Made by a program: the position numbers and the translations under genes. From contig CAUTML010000003.1 in assembly GCA_963539845.1 (NCBI GenBank), forward strand, positions 1 through 64,000: a stretch of DNA of 64,000 nt. Reading direction: 5' to 3'. Positions within the stretch are counted from its first letter, which is position 1; each line of letters begins with the position of its first letter. The DNA comes from CAMUQR01 sp963539845 (lineage in GTDB: Bacteria; Patescibacteriota; Saccharimonadia; Saccharimonadales; Saccharimonadaceae). Shown here one piece after another: positions 8,254 to 16,087 of the stretch. A model generated the notes under the pieces. The model saw only the letters and a list, made by a program, of their open reading frames with translations. It was not told the origin of the DNA and did no database searches.

Positions 8254-9711
8254 CTAATCCAACGCCCGCCAAACCAACCGCGCTTTAGTTTCGCCGATTA
8301 GAGCTTTGACCGAATCAAATCCAGCTCGTTTAATGCCAGCCGGCGATTTGTATTTTGTGAGTAATTTTTGGCGGGTAACCGGGCCGATACCCTTAATTTG
8401 ATCAAGCGCACTGATGGTTTGAGCTTCAAGTTTTAATTTTGTATGATAACCAACCGCAAACCGATGGGCCTCGTCACGAATTCGCTGCAACAGTTTAATG
8501 ACCGCCGTATTATGTGGCAATTTTACCAGATAAAACTCACCTTCCTCAAACACTAGTCCTTGAAGTTCGGCGACTTTGACGGCGCTGAGTTTAATATTTG
8601 ACAGTTGTTTGTGAATAACGATTAGCTCTTGTTTTTCCGCTAGACCAAACATCGGCAAACTGCCGTCGCTAGCTGCAATTCCTGCCTGTAATTGCCCTTT
8701 ACCGCCATCAATCAGCACCACATCGGGGCGGGGCCAGTTTTGGTTAAAACGGCGTTTGATCGTCTCGCTCATGTTATAAAAATCGTTGTTTTGGTCAATT
8801 TTAGTCTTAAATTTGCGATAATCAGTCCGCTTGGCTATACCATTGATAAACACTACCATACTCGCCACCACATTGGTCCCGCCATGATGCGAGATATCAT
8901 AGCCCTCAATCCGCGCCGGCAATCGCGCCAACCCAAACAACTGACGCAAATCCGCCAGCGCCTGATCGTGCGACAGATTTTGCTCAGCGTCAATAATCCG
9001 CACTTTGCGTTGCAGAGCTTCGAGCGCTTGGATTTGATTGCGTATTTTAGTGGCCTGTTCGAATTGCTGATTGTTGGCCAATTCGATCATTTGACGCCGT
9101 AATTCGGTGATAATTTGCCGTTTTTCACCTCTGATAAAGCGACGAATTTGCTGTAAATCACTGAGATATTTCTGCTGATCGTTTGCGGTCGCCAGCGGTG
9201 GATTTAAACCAATATGCCAATCGAGCCGCGAGGCGCTTTTGGCTTCTAGCGGTCGCGTCAAATACGGAAAAATCCAGCGCAAATAACGCATCGCTTGCTT
9301 AATTGGATAGGCGCTATAAAATGGCCCAAAATATTCACCGCCATCATCAAACGGCTGACGTGTGAAGCTCACAAACGGCAGTCGATCGCCCGAAATTTTG
9401 ATATAAGTCGCCGATTTATCATCACGCAATAAAATATTAAAGCTCGGTTTATAGCGTTTAATCAGCTCCGATTCCAAAAATAGCGCATCCAGCTCTGAGT
9501 CGGTTTCGATCCACTCCAGATCGGCGATTTCTTTGACCAGAGCTTCAGTTTTGGGGTCGGGCAAACGTTTTTGAAAATATTGCTTAACGCGGTTTTTGAG
9601 CACTTTAGCTTTGCCAATATAAATAATCTCGCCCGTGGCGTTTTTATGCAAATAAACGCCTGGTGATTTGGGCAGAGCTTTAAGTTTCGTCGTTAAGTCA
9701 ACCAATTCCAT
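8254..9711 (-). CDS. uvrC: excinuclease ABC subunit C (short, cysteine-free)
   Basis: Makes both incisions in UvrABC nucleotide excision repair. Domains in order: GIY-YIG nuclease (GVYLHKNATGEIIYIGKAK, about 18-36), UVR helical hairpin (FEQATKIRNQIQALE), RNase H-like nuclease (IEGYDISHHGG; VVLIDGGKGQLQAG) and a C-terminal HhH region (IKGIGPVTRQKLL). At about 485 residues it is shorter than the roughly 600 usual, and no cysteine is present anywhere, so the usual Cys motif between GIY-YIG and UVR is missing. The ATG at 9711 is preferred over the upstream TTG. Confidence 0.93.
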   Translation of the reverse strand: MELVDLTTKLKALPKSPGVYLHKNATGEIIYIGKAKVLKNRVKQYFQKRLPDPKTEALVKEIADLEWIETDSELDALFLESELIKRYKPSFNILLRDDKSATYIKISGDRLPFVSFTRQPFDDGGEYFGPFYSAYPIKQAMRYLRWIFPYLTRPLEAKSASRLDWHIGLNPPLATANDQQKYLSDLQQIRRFIRGEKRQIITELRRQMIELANNQQFEQATKIRNQIQALEALQRKVRIIDAEQNLSHDQALADLRQLFGLARLPARIEGYDISHHGGTNVVASMVVFINGIAKRTDYRKFKTKIDQNNDFYNMSETIKRRFNQNWPRPDVVLIDGGKGQLQAGIAASDGSLPMFGLAEKQELIVIHKQLSNIKLSAVKVAELQGLVFEEGEFYLVKLPHNTAVIKLLQRIRDEAHRFAVGYHTKLKLEAQTISALDQIKGIGPVTRQKLLTKYKSPAGIKRAGFDSVKALIGETKARLVWRALD

Positions 9712-9809
9712 TGCCAATATTAAACCATACCTGATTACTGATTACAATTTTTAAAACTCCCACCTTTTCAATTGAGCTAGTGAGAGTTTTAATAAAGTTT
9801 TAGTTTAAA

Positions 9810-10487
9810 TTATTCAGTTTTAGCTTCGTCGGTTGTTTCTTCAGCACCGTTGTCTGCTTCAACTTCAGCTACATCCTGAGTGTCATCGCCACCAGCGGCT
9901 TCGTTTTGAGCCTCCAATTGAGCTGGATCGTAAACATTAGCAACTGCCAAAGTTAAATCGATTTCTTTGTCAGTAAATTCCACGCCTTTTGGTAATTTAA
10001 TATCACCCAGCGTGATTCGATCACCGACAGCCGTGAGCTGGTCCAAAGCCACTGCCAGTTCGGCTGGCATATCGTTTGGCAAAGCTCGCAATTCAACATG
10101 TTCTAACACTTGCATCACCACCAAGCCCGCTCGTTCAGCTGGACTTTCACCTTGACCAGTAAGCACAATTTCCACTTCGGCGTCAATTGGATCCTTAGCG
10201 GAAATTGATTGGAATTCGATATTAACCAAATTGCGTTTGACAGTATCGCGAGCGATGTTTTTGATGACGGTAAAGTATTTCTTGCCATCAACTTCCAGAT
10301 TGACAGGTGTTGAGAATCCAGCCTGCTCAATCACTTTTTCCAGAGCGTTATTCTCAGCTTCAATATTAAGCGGAGCGTGTTTGGCGCCATATACCACGCC
10401 CGGCACCAAACCGGTTTTGCGCAAAGCTTTAACTTTTTTACCGGTTACTTCTCGTTTATTAACTTTAAATATAATCTTTTCTGCCAT
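9810..10487 (-). CDS. rplY: 50S ribosomal protein L25 (CTC/TL5 form)
   Basis: 225 residues: an N-terminal 5S rRNA-binding L25 domain (KVKALRKTGLVPGVVYG) plus the C-terminal CTC-type beta domain (AELAVALDQLTAVGDRITLGDIKLP), ending in an acidic tail rich in Asp, Glu and Ala. It binds 5S rRNA in the central protuberance. The start has an AAAGGA site and its own promoter (10522-10550). Confidence 0.94.
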   Translation of the reverse strand: MAEKIIFKVNKREVTGKKVKALRKTGLVPGVVYGAKHAPLNIEAENNALEKVIEQAGFSTPVNLEVDGKKYFTVIKNIARDTVKRNLVNIEFQSISAKDPIDAEVEIVLTGQGESPAERAGLVVMQVLEHVELRALPNDMPAELAVALDQLTAVGDRITLGDIKLPKGVEFTDKEIDLTLAVANVYDPAQLEAQNEAAGGDDTQDVAEVEADNGAEETTDEAKTE

Positions 10488-10521
10488 TTTATTCCTTTTA
10501 CAAATTCTTAAAACTTCTATA

Positions 10522-10550
10522 ATTGTATCATATTTTAGTTAAAAAGACAA
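10522..10550 (-). promoter_or_regulatory. promoter of rplY
   Basis: TTGTCT (10545-10550), a 17-base spacer and TACAAT (10522-10527), with TG before the -10 (extended form). Confidence 0.65.
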
Positions 10551-10555
10551 TTCTT

Positions 10556-11584
10556 CTACTCATTGGAAACGGCAATATTAATTGGTTCCTGCTCAATCAT
10601 CACGCCGAATTTGTCCTTGATAATCTGCTGAATTTCAGTCACCGCCTGAGTTAAATCAGCGAAAGTTTCAGCTGAATCGTTGAGCAAAATCAAAGCATTA
10701 TTATCGTCAACTTTGATCCCGTGAAAGATTCGACCACGCAAACCAGCCTGATCCAGCATCCAGCCAGTCGGGATTTTAATCAAGTCACCAATCGGCTCCG
10801 CAAACGGCACCGCACCGAATTTTTGCTCGATATAGTCAAGTTGTTGCTTGGTAATCAAGGCATTTTTAAAAAACGACCCAGCGCTCGGCACTTGATGATA
10901 ATCTGGGATTTTTGAACCACGCACCGCTAGAATGTATTGGCGCAATTTCGCCGGACTAAAATCAGTCAAATTATGTTGTTCGATGTAGTTTTGGAGCGAA
11001 GTATAAAACGGCGGTTGTGGTTGGTTATGATGCAATTTAACCGTCACCGAAGTAATAAAATACCGCCCGCGCGCCTGTTGTTTAAAAATGCTCTCCCGAT
11101 AGCTAAAACCACAATCAGCATTGCTCAAAACCACAAATTCATCCGTCGTCGTATCAAATGCCTCAAGCTCAGCTAGCACCTGAGAAATGTCCTGACCATA
11201 AGCTCCAACATTTTGGATTGGCGCCGCCCCAACCGTACCCGGTACCCCGCTCAAACTCTCAATTCCGCACAACCCTTTTTCGGTCGCGCTAGCTACTAAA
11301 TCATCTAGCAATTCCCCCGCTCCCGCTCGTAGTTCGGTTTCGGATATTTGCTCAATACCTTTGATGCGATTAAGCGCCACAATCGCCTCCAAATCCTGAT
11401 CAGGCGCAATAGAATTACTGCCTTCCCCCAAAATAATCACCGGCAGGTTTAATTCTCGAGCTTTGCGATAAAGTTCCGGCACCTGCTGGCGATCAGTTAT
11501 AGTCGCCAAAAAGCGCGCACGCCCGACGCCAATTTTAAAAGTTGTTAACTCGCGTAATGATACATTTTCTTGCAATTCAATCAT
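10556..11584 (-). CDS. murB: UDP-N-acetylenolpyruvoylglucosamine reductase
   Basis: A flavoenzyme that uses NADPH to reduce the enolpyruvyl group made by MurA, giving UDP-MurNAc for peptidoglycan. 342 residues. FAD-binding signatures are LGEGSNSIAPD and LSGVPGTVGAAPIQNVGAYG. YRESIFK and SAGSFFKN (catalytic Ser) mark the C-terminal substrate domain and a type I enzyme. It is divergent from tmk, with only 73 bases between the two starts. The ATG lies six bases after TAAAAT, so the mRNA is probably leaderless. MurA is encoded 13 kb away in the same window. Confidence 0.95.
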   Translation of the reverse strand: MIELQENVSLRELTTFKIGVGRARFLATITDRQQVPELYRKARELNLPVIILGEGSNSIAPDQDLEAIVALNRIKGIEQISETELRAGAGELLDDLVASATEKGLCGIESLSGVPGTVGAAPIQNVGAYGQDISQVLAELEAFDTTTDEFVVLSNADCGFSYRESIFKQQARGRYFITSVTVKLHHNQPQPPFYTSLQNYIEQHNLTDFSPAKLRQYILAVRGSKIPDYHQVPSAGSFFKNALITKQQLDYIEQKFGAVPFAEPIGDLIKIPTGWMLDQAGLRGRIFHGIKVDDNNALILLNDSAETFADLTQAVTEIQQIIKDKFGVMIEQEPINIAVSNE

Positions 11585-11590
11585 AATTAT

Positions 11591-11651
11591 ATTTTAGCAC
11601 ATCGCCTTGACAGTTTAGCTTATTGAATATCTAAAAAACATTAGCTAAAAT
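11591..11651. promoter_or_regulatory. divergent leaderless promoters of murB and tmk
   Basis: Minus strand (murB): TGCTAAAAT (11591-11599), six bases before the ATG. Plus strand (tmk): TTGAAT (11623-11628), a 17-base spacer and TAAAAT (11646-11651), six bases before the ATG at 11658. Neither start has a ribosome-binding site. Confidence 0.6.
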
Positions 11652-11657
11652 AAACAC

Positions 11658-12290
11658 ATGCAACAAAAAGGTAAATATCTAGTTATCGAAGGCACTGATG
11701 GGTCCGGCAAAACCACCGTTAGCGCTCAAGTTATCAAAAAACTGCAAGACCGAGGAATCGTGGTTTGGGCGATCCACGAACCTGGTAGCACCCCAATTGG
11801 CGAAGCTATCCGCACCATCGTAAAAGATGGCAGTTTAGAACGCACCGCATTGACCGAATTATTGTTATTTACAGCATCTCGAACAGAATTGATCGAACAA
11901 ATTCAACAAAAACTAAACAGTGGCGTGTGGGTGATTTCATCAAGAAATTATCTATCGTCCATTATTTATCAGGGATTGGCGCGTGGTTTAGGTATGAATT
12001 ATGTCCAAAAAATTTGCGATGATTTGTTGCCAGATTTTTATCGCAACCCCGATTTGACAGTGATAATTGATGTCGATATTGCCACCGCTTCCGGTCGCCG
12101 CCAACAACGCGATTTCAGTGCTTCTCGACAGGACGCTTTTGAATCGCGCGATGATCATTTTCAGCAACAACTAATCGATGGCTACCGAACAATAGCTGAT
12201 AAAAATCAATTGCCTTTGCTTAATGGTAGTAATTCAATTGAACAGCTTGCCGACCAAATTGACAATTTGATTCGTGAGCACCTCTGCTAG
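11658..12290 (+). CDS. tmk: thymidylate kinase
   Basis: Phosphorylates dTMP to dTDP for DNA synthesis. 210 residues. The P-loop is EGTDGSGKTT, HEPGSTPIGE matches the DR(E/H)PG substrate loop, and the lid region is GRRQQRDFSASRQDAFE. The mRNA is probably leaderless. A strong hairpin terminator follows the TAG stop. Confidence 0.94.
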   Translation: MQQKGKYLVIEGTDGSGKTTVSAQVIKKLQDRGIVVWAIHEPGSTPIGEAIRTIVKDGSLERTALTELLLFTASRTELIEQIQQKLNSGVWVISSRNYLSSIIYQGLARGLGMNYVQKICDDLLPDFYRNPDLTVIIDVDIATASGRRQQRDFSASRQDAFESRDDHFQQQLIDGYRTIADKNQLPLLNGSNSIEQLADQIDNLIREHLC

Positions 12291-12306
12291 TTTTTTTAAA
12301 AACCGC

Positions 12307-12345
12307 ATTAAAAATACCCCACAAGGCGAGTAGGGTATTTTTAAT
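12307..12345 (+). terminator. terminator between tmk and tRNA-Lys
   Basis: A 13-bp stem (12307-12319 with 12333-12345) whose arms carry A and T runs, so it can work in both directions. It abuts the encoded CCA end of tRNA-Lys. Confidence 0.8.
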
Positions 12346-12421
12346 GGAGGAGCTGGAGGGGCTCGAACCCTCGACACCCTGCTTAAGAGGCAGGTGCTCT
12401 AACCAGCTGAGCTACAGCTCC
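12345..12421 (-). tRNA. tRNA-Lys (anticodon CUU)
   Basis: The cloverleaf can be folded by eye. Acceptor GGAGCTG pairs with CAGCTCC, and the discriminator T is followed by an encoded CCA. The anticodon stem CCTGC/GCAGG carries the loop CTCTTAA (anticodon CTT, reading AAG). The T arm contains GGTTCGAGCCC. Confidence 0.95.
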
Positions 12422-12433
12422 AAAACACTGGCT

Positions 12434-12462
12434 ATTATACACCTTTTTGGTCTGTTTTTCAA
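12434..12462 (-). promoter_or_regulatory. promoter of tRNA-Lys
   Basis: TTGAAA (12457-12462), a 17-base spacer and TATAAT (12434-12439), about 12 bases before the mature 5' end. Confidence 0.65.
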
Positions 12463-12496
12463 GGTTTTAAGCTAATATAGAAGCTCGATATTAATC

Positions 12497-15415
12497 CTAC
12501 ACTCGCCAATCGTCAGGCGTAGATTTGGCGTAATCGCGCATGCCAATAGCGTCAAAGTGCTTCTTGGCGCAGGCAATTTTAGCAAGCTCTTGCTCGCGTT
12601 CACCACCATTCTTGGTTTCACGCACCATATAAACTTTTTCTTTACCGTCGACTTCCTTGACAATCGCCCAATCGGGATTATAGTTGCCAACTGGTGTCGA
12701 AACAACAAATTTAGCTGGCAATTTCAAGAATAATTTAATATCTTCGCGCTCATCGAGGTATTTCGCAAAAGCTTCTTCAGTCGCAGAATCTAATGCAATT
12801 TTATTAGTAATCGATTTTTGTTGATTATGAACTTCATACAATCTGTCAACAAAACGCTCCACATCTTCTTTAGCGTCGGCTTGGAAATTCCGTAATTCAT
12901 AGACCGATTCACTCATTTGTTGGTATTCAACACCATCCACCACCACTTCAGCTAAAACTGCTTTTATTGCCATTTTTACCATTTGAATAAAGTCATAAGG
13001 ATTCTTCAAAAATTCAGACAATCGCCCGCTTTTTTGCAAAATATCGACAATCGTTTGACGAGTTAATCCAGTTTCGTCTTGTAGCTCCGAAACAATGTCC
13101 GGCAGATCAAAAGTGCCCAATAAATCATGCGATGACTCGCTGACAATTCCAGCGTTATTAACACCACAGCGCAGTAAAGTAACCTTATTTTTAATCACTT
13201 CAATCCGTAGGGCTGGAATATTAGGTTCGGACTTAATTAAGCTAACTGATTTGGTAATTACGTCATTGTTATCGAAAACTACACGATAAGTAGTTTTACG
13301 CGAAATTCGTTTCCATAATTGCTCCAATTCTGGACTGTATAGAACCTGCTTATTATGACGGATGGTCTCTTTTTGGCGGGCGTCTTTAATAAATTTACTA
13401 ATTTTACAACTTTCAATGATATCCACCACCTCAGCATGATATTGTTGTAGGTTGCCAGGTAAATCAAGCGTAAAACCAATATTTCTTGGTGTAAAGTTCT
13501 CCAAAACTCTGCCATAATCATCGATATAGCCCCTCCGATTCAAATGATTCCAAATTATAATTGAAGTTTTATGCCCCAGAACCTTATCTGGCTCATTCTG
13601 CACCACAATTCGAGCAAATTCACTACGGCGCACAAAACCAATTTGAATGCCAGCTTTTTTATATTCTTTCTGCAAATTATTCGCAAAATCGCGATATGAT
13701 TCGTTAGCAACCACCAACAATTGGTTAATTTGCTCATCACGCACCCGTGTACCATCCTGACACACTGGTAGCCGTAAGCCTCGCCCAATCGTCTGTCGAC
13801 GATCATTCTCGCTATTACTTTCGCGCATCATACAGATTTGAAAAACGTTCGGATTATCCCAACCTTCTTTCAGCGCCGAGTGACTAAAGATAAACCGCAC
13901 TGGATTGGCCTGATCAAGCAATTTTTCTTTACCCTTCATAATCAGATCGTAAGCCGACTCGTCTTGTGCGTTACCCCTACCTTCTTTACTATCGACAAAG
14001 CTTGTTTTACCACCTTTGCGCATCTCCGCGAAATAAGCCTTACGCACCTCGCCTGGATTCTCTGGCATTACCGCCTGATAGAACTCGCTTTTATTACGTT
14101 CCTCCCGATATAATTCATCAAACCACCGCGCAAATTTTCCGTCAATCATATTTCCGTCAGCGTCATACTCCAAATAGCTCGCGACCTTATCAACAAAAAA
14201 CAAACTCAGCACCTTAATCCCTTGATCGCGTAAAAGATATTCACGCTTAATATGCTCAGCGATCGTCACCCGAATCATCTCGCGCATAACTTGGTCTTCA
14301 TTGCCACCCCAATTTTCGCCCAACATTAAAACACCCTGCGAGCCAATCTCCACGCTAGCTGGTATGGTTGAGATTTCATTGATGGCATAATTTTCGTAAA
14401 TACTATTACCAGTGCGGATATCTAGCTTATCGTGATGATTTACCCAGAGTGACTTACGACTAATATTACCGTTTTTATCATGTACTAACAGCTCAAGACG
14501 AGCTTGTAGTTTCGGCGTATTGCGTACTTCCAATAACTTCACATAAGGCTTAGCATCACTGCCTTTTTGCTGAGCATTAGCTACTACGATGCTTTTCACC
14601 AATTTTTCACGGTGCGCATCAACCGGGTCGAGACGATACATCATGTTGTAATTATGCGTATGCGTAGCACTGTAACGCAAAGTACACATCGGATTTAACT
14701 GTTCAATTGCACTGGTCGACAGCGCACTTTCCATATTTTGCGGTTCATCCATAATTACAATTGGGTTGACTGCGGCTAAATATTCAATTGGCGCAATACC
14801 GTTGAGTTTATCACGCTCTTGGTGAATCACGCGAGTGTTTTTATCACCACGAATCGCGTCAATCGTCATTACCAAAAATTGCGTCATAGTACTAGTCGCA
14901 AAACTCTGCACTACTTCGGGATTTTTACCATCATACACCGACGCTTCGTACGGATTAAAGCCCATTTCCCGCGTAAAATGTTCACGCATGCCATCAAGAC
15001 TACTTTTCACGCCTTCTTTAATAGCAATACTCGGCACAATAATAATAAATTTGGCAAACTTATAGCGTTTCGCTAGCTCCAATGCCGTGCGCAGATAAAC
15101 ATAAGTCTTACCAGTACCGGTTTCCATTTCAATACTAAAATTCATACCAGCCAATTTACTAACCGGTTCGATACCATTTTCATTTTGAATAGCTTGGACA
15201 TTTTCCAAAATCGAGTCTTCATCTAGTAATAAATTATTGCCGATCGCGCCGATTTCATTAAATAAAAATAAACCAGCTTGCACACCGCTAATCGCTCGTG
15301 AGCGCAAAACACCGCCAAAAACTTCAACATCATCTGGTTGCCCATCAAACGCACCAACAATCGCATTGATTGCCGACAATTGGAACGGTTGATTAGAATC
15401 GTATTTAATTTTCAT
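12497..15415 (-). CDS. res: type III restriction enzyme, Res subunit
   Basis: The ATP-dependent translocase/nuclease of a type III restriction-modification system (972 residues from the ATG at 15415). Superfamily 2 motifs: Walker A ETGTGKT (about 98-104), IVIMDEPQNM (DExx, about 221-230), RYSAT (III), FSHSALKEGWDNPN (V) and QTIGRGLRLP (VI). The C-terminal endonuclease is visible as PDWAIV (about 914) and RETK (about 932-935), a PD-(D/E)XK site. The start overlaps the NYN gene stop (ATGA) behind AGGTG, so it is coupled to that gene. Length is normal for Res, and no key motif is missing. Confidence 0.93.
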   Translation of the reverse strand: MKIKYDSNQPFQLSAINAIVGAFDGQPDDVEVFGGVLRSRAISGVQAGLFLFNEIGAIGNNLLLDEDSILENVQAIQNENGIEPVSKLAGMNFSIEMETGTGKTYVYLRTALELAKRYKFAKFIIIVPSIAIKEGVKSSLDGMREHFTREMGFNPYEASVYDGKNPEVVQSFATSTMTQFLVMTIDAIRGDKNTRVIHQERDKLNGIAPIEYLAAVNPIVIMDEPQNMESALSTSAIEQLNPMCTLRYSATHTHNYNMMYRLDPVDAHREKLVKSIVVANAQQKGSDAKPYVKLLEVRNTPKLQARLELLVHDKNGNISRKSLWVNHHDKLDIRTGNSIYENYAINEISTIPASVEIGSQGVLMLGENWGGNEDQVMREMIRVTIAEHIKREYLLRDQGIKVLSLFFVDKVASYLEYDADGNMIDGKFARWFDELYREERNKSEFYQAVMPENPGEVRKAYFAEMRKGGKTSFVDSKEGRGNAQDESAYDLIMKGKEKLLDQANPVRFIFSHSALKEGWDNPNVFQICMMRESNSENDRRQTIGRGLRLPVCQDGTRVRDEQINQLLVVANESYRDFANNLQKEYKKAGIQIGFVRRSEFARIVVQNEPDKVLGHKTSIIIWNHLNRRGYIDDYGRVLENFTPRNIGFTLDLPGNLQQYHAEVVDIIESCKISKFIKDARQKETIRHNKQVLYSPELEQLWKRISRKTTYRVVFDNNDVITKSVSLIKSEPNIPALRIEVIKNKVTLLRCGVNNAGIVSESSHDLLGTFDLPDIVSELQDETGLTRQTIVDILQKSGRLSEFLKNPYDFIQMVKMAIKAVLAEVVVDGVEYQQMSESVYELRNFQADAKEDVERFVDRLYEVHNQQKSITNKIALDSATEEAFAKYLDEREDIKLFLKLPAKFVVSTPVGNYNPDWAIVKEVDGKEKVYMVRETKNGGEREQELAKIACAKKHFDAIGMRDYAKSTPDDWRV

Positions 15416-16086
15416 GATTGACACCTCACAATACTTTTTTTACTTTTAGTGTTGCTTTTTTTACAATTTTTTGTTATAATTACTGGTGAATCACCATGCT
15501 TCAGCTTGCCTAAGGTTTCGACCGACCGCATATTCTGAACACCTTGCCGGCTCTGCCTAAGGTTTCGACCGACCGCACGAGCCGGCTTTTTCGTATGATG
15601 TTCAAGTTTACTTCTTAGCGGCTCTAAATTAGTGATAAACTGACGATAGCTCCGCAACAACTTAGAATAGTGTCGGTTGGGCGTAATAATCCTCAACAGT
15701 TTGTCATTTTCCTGTAAATATTCAGCCAAACAGTAGAAATCACCGTCGCCGCTCACGATAATCGCCTTTTCATAATCATCATACAATTTTGCCGAAGCAT
15801 ACAACACTAGTTCAGCGTCTACATTACCCTTCATGGTACGCTTACCATTTTCAAAATATGCCACGGTTGGCTTGAATATTAGTGTATAACCCGCTTGTTG
15901 CAAACTTGTATATAAATCTTGATTGCCGTCAGTCTTCCCGATGAATACATATGCTTCGCCGATGTTATATTTATTTTTCAAATACAAACGAAACTTTTTG
16001 TAGTCCAACTTCCAGCCTAATGAACGCACACCAAGATTGAGGTTCTGGCTATCGATAAAAGCATAATTGTGTTTTTGTTTTGCCAT
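15412..16086 (-). CDS. NYN-domain (LabA/DUF88-like) putative RNase inside the RM operon
   Basis: 224 residues. Residues 1-150 look like a NYN/PIN-like nuclease fold: FIDSQNLN (D12), GNVDAELVLYA (D90) and IIVSGDGDFY (D114, D116) give the usual acidic metal-binding set. Family members are predicted or shown metal-dependent RNases. The basic tail (about 165-224) is coded partly by a 24-bp direct repeat and a GC-rich inverted repeat, and looks secondarily acquired. The gene starts one base after the mod stop and overlaps the res start by four bases, so the tail is genuinely in the operon reading frame. Confidence 0.82.
   Translation of the reverse strand: MAKQKHNYAFIDSQNLNLGVRSLGWKLDYKKFRLYLKNKYNIGEAYVFIGKTDGNQDLYTSLQQAGYTLIFKPTVAYFENGKRTMKGNVDAELVLYASAKLYDDYEKAIIVSGDGDFYCLAEYLQENDKLLRIITPNRHYSKLLRSYRQFITNLEPLRSKLEHHTKKPARAVGRNLRQSRQGVQNMRSVETLGKLKHGDSPVIITKNCKKSNTKSKKSIVRCQS
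15507..15577. repeat. two 24-bp direct repeats with a nested GC-rich inverted repeat
   Basis: The 24-base unit starting TGCCTAAGGTTTCGACC occurs at 15507-15530 and 15554-15577 (offset 47, so it is read in two frames). GCCGGCTC (15546-15553) and GAGCCGGC (15579-15586) flank the second copy and are followed by TTTTT, a terminator-like hairpin on the plus strand. A smaller palindrome TGGTGAATCACCA lies just upstream. Confidence 0.75.
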
Positions 16087-16087
16087 C

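Noticed and set aside
15507..15577. Direct repeats as a CRISPR array or insertion-sequence ends
   Set aside because: Only two copies with a 23-base spacer, no cas genes and no transposase frame nearby.
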